Assembly: GCA_022925895.1 (NCBI GenBank)
Contig: JAKSYS010000171.1
Span: 1-64,000, forward strand
Source: Fragilaria crotonensis
Lineage: Eukaryota; Bacillariophyta; Fragilariophyceae; Fragilariales; Fragilariaceae
Length of the DNA stretch: 64,000 bases
Direction of reading: 5' to 3'
Position 1 is the first letter of the stretch. Every line of letters begins with the position of its first letter. Below the pieces are notes generated by a model. That model saw only the letters and a program-made list of their open reading frames with translations, was not told where the DNA came from and searched no databases. The translations under genes and the position numbers were made by a program. Shown here in pieces: positions 63,121 to 64,000 of the stretch.

Positions 63121-63630
63121 CGGTGTTGCGGACGTCGTCGTACTGTACAACGCAGTACTGTACTACTGATACATACGACTATACTCGTACTTGACATTTA
63201 TTTTGTACGAAAGCTCAACTCTAGTATCGTACAACATGCTACCGCTAACGCATACTCGAGTACTCGAGTAGTTGGACTTGTACTGGAGTACTACTCCATT
63301 CACGTTGCTACGGTACAAGTATGTAGTACTGGTGTACTGTAATCCTCGAGAACGTGGAAGGTCCAGTATCCGAGTACAACCCTGGTTGTACTCTGAGTTA
63401 ACGAGTCCTTGTACTATTGTGCGTTGGGTGGTGAATAAAAGGCGGGTACCAGGTACTTGTACTCCTACTGTACAAGTTACAAGTCCTCCAGTACCTGGTA
63501 CAAGTACCAGGCCGTGGATCAAAATGCTGCTTCACGTCGTACAACACTCTGTGGATTGTGGATGTGCATCGAATCTTTGTACAATACTACCTGTACTTGT
63601 ACGAGTGTATGTCATACTTGAATTGTACCG
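63121..63630. repeat. GTAC-saturated non-coding block
   Basis: I count 28 GTAC tetramers in about 510 bp, against about two expected for random sequence. They occur in words such as CAGTACTG, CTTGTACT and GGTACCAGGTAC at irregular spacing, so this is not a simple tandem repeat. Several overlapping inverted repeats result. Confidence 0.8.
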
Positions 63631-64000
63631 ACAAAGAGGGTCACATGACACGTGACGAGTTAAAGCAGTTGACGTGTGTCTGACGATTCCCACAGTAAAA
63701 TGAAAGTTAGACTTTTCCATCTTGTCTTCGGATCTCTCTATCCCGGCACCAAGTACTACTACCGGTAGTAGTGGATTGAGATCGTTGGCTGCTTTGATCT
63801 TCTCTGTTCTTTGTGTTTTGAGTTTTGACGTAGCCAGTAGTAGTACATACTCAAAGTACGGGCATACTTTTGGGGGGAGGCAACGTTCTTTATCTCAAAA
63901 TGAGTGTTTTTATTCAGTTGCTCAATCATGACAATATGTGTAAGGCCCACCCTTACGGTAGTGAAAAGTTGAGATGAAAAACTGACCCCCCAACTTTTTT
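63631..64000. other. Right-end non-coding stretch
   Basis: A 69-codon plus frame (63722-63931) has a hydrophobic segment (LAALIFSVLCVLSFDVA) that could be a signal peptide, but it is too short and isolated to be called a gene. Nothing else is seen. Confidence 0.35.

Noticed and set aside
63722-63931. 69-codon frame with a hydrophobic segment near the right end
   Set aside because: It is short, isolated and without homology. It is noted but not called as a gene.
1-64000. CRISPR arrays, rRNA or intact tRNA genes
   Set aside because: None seen. The regular repeats at 43.4-45.2 kb are in-frame coding units, and those at 51.9-52.4 kb are irregular duplications.

Overview
The window looks like nuclear DNA of a diatom, probably a pennate one; the species is not determined. 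Three things point that way. The LTR elements are Ty1/copia-type with the odd protease and integrase sequences typical of diatom CoDi elements. At least two host proteins (a HemW-like enzyme and a VKOR-thioredoxin fusion) begin with a signal peptide followed by a Phe-containing cleavage motif, the plastid-entry signal of algae with secondary plastids. Genes are mostly intronless or carry one short intron.

Layout. 1-3.66 kb: a broken copia-type element cut by the window edge (minus strand). 3.67-5.15 kb: a terminal-inverted-repeat (TIR) DNA element, copy A. 5.3-6.9 kb: a secreted astacin metalloprotease with a proline-rich tail. 7.44-22.6 kb: a second copia-type element with 226-bp LTRs, split by an 8.7-kb LINE (12.43-21.18 kb) flanked by a 15-bp target duplication. 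22.85-24.46 kb: a decayed second astacin gene with a beta-trefoil tail. 25.2-31.1 kb: DEAH helicase, plastid HemW-like radical-SAM protein, and a short-chain dehydrogenase. 31.7-39.8 kb: a third copia-type element with near-identical ~590-bp LTRs and a 5-bp target duplication, ending about 100 bp upstream of a 2-oxoglutarate/Fe(II) oxygenase. 41.4-42.3 kb: a glutathione S-transferase. 43.4-45.7 kb: a secreted proline-rich repeat protein built on the astacin leader. 46.5-47.95 kb: splicing factor AAR2, split between two frames. 48.1-48.7 kb: a transposase-type HTH protein without a catalytic domain. 48.8-50.7 kb: TIR element copy B. 51.9-52.4 kb: a local repeat patch. 53-62.8 kb: serine carboxypeptidase, class-3 lipase, an unrecognised 566-aa protein, plastid VKOR-thioredoxin, and a GNAT acetyltransferase split between two frames. 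The right end is a GTAC-saturated non-coding stretch.

How it fits together. Most genes are unrelated housekeeping functions (RNA helicase, U5 snRNP assembly, plastid cofactor and disulfide chemistry, lipid and peptide hydrolysis). The exception is a dispersed family of three secreted-protein genes that share a signal peptide, a first intron at the same place and a basic Gly-rich N-terminus, but carry different bodies: astacin plus Pro-Val-Gly repeats, astacin plus beta-trefoil (dead), and repeats only. This family, two copies of an apparently little-known TIR element, a chromodomain-like segment in a copia element and the GTAC enrichment of intergenic DNA are the most interesting signals. Several otherwise good genes carry single-base frame breaks, which may be real decay or base-level assembly errors.
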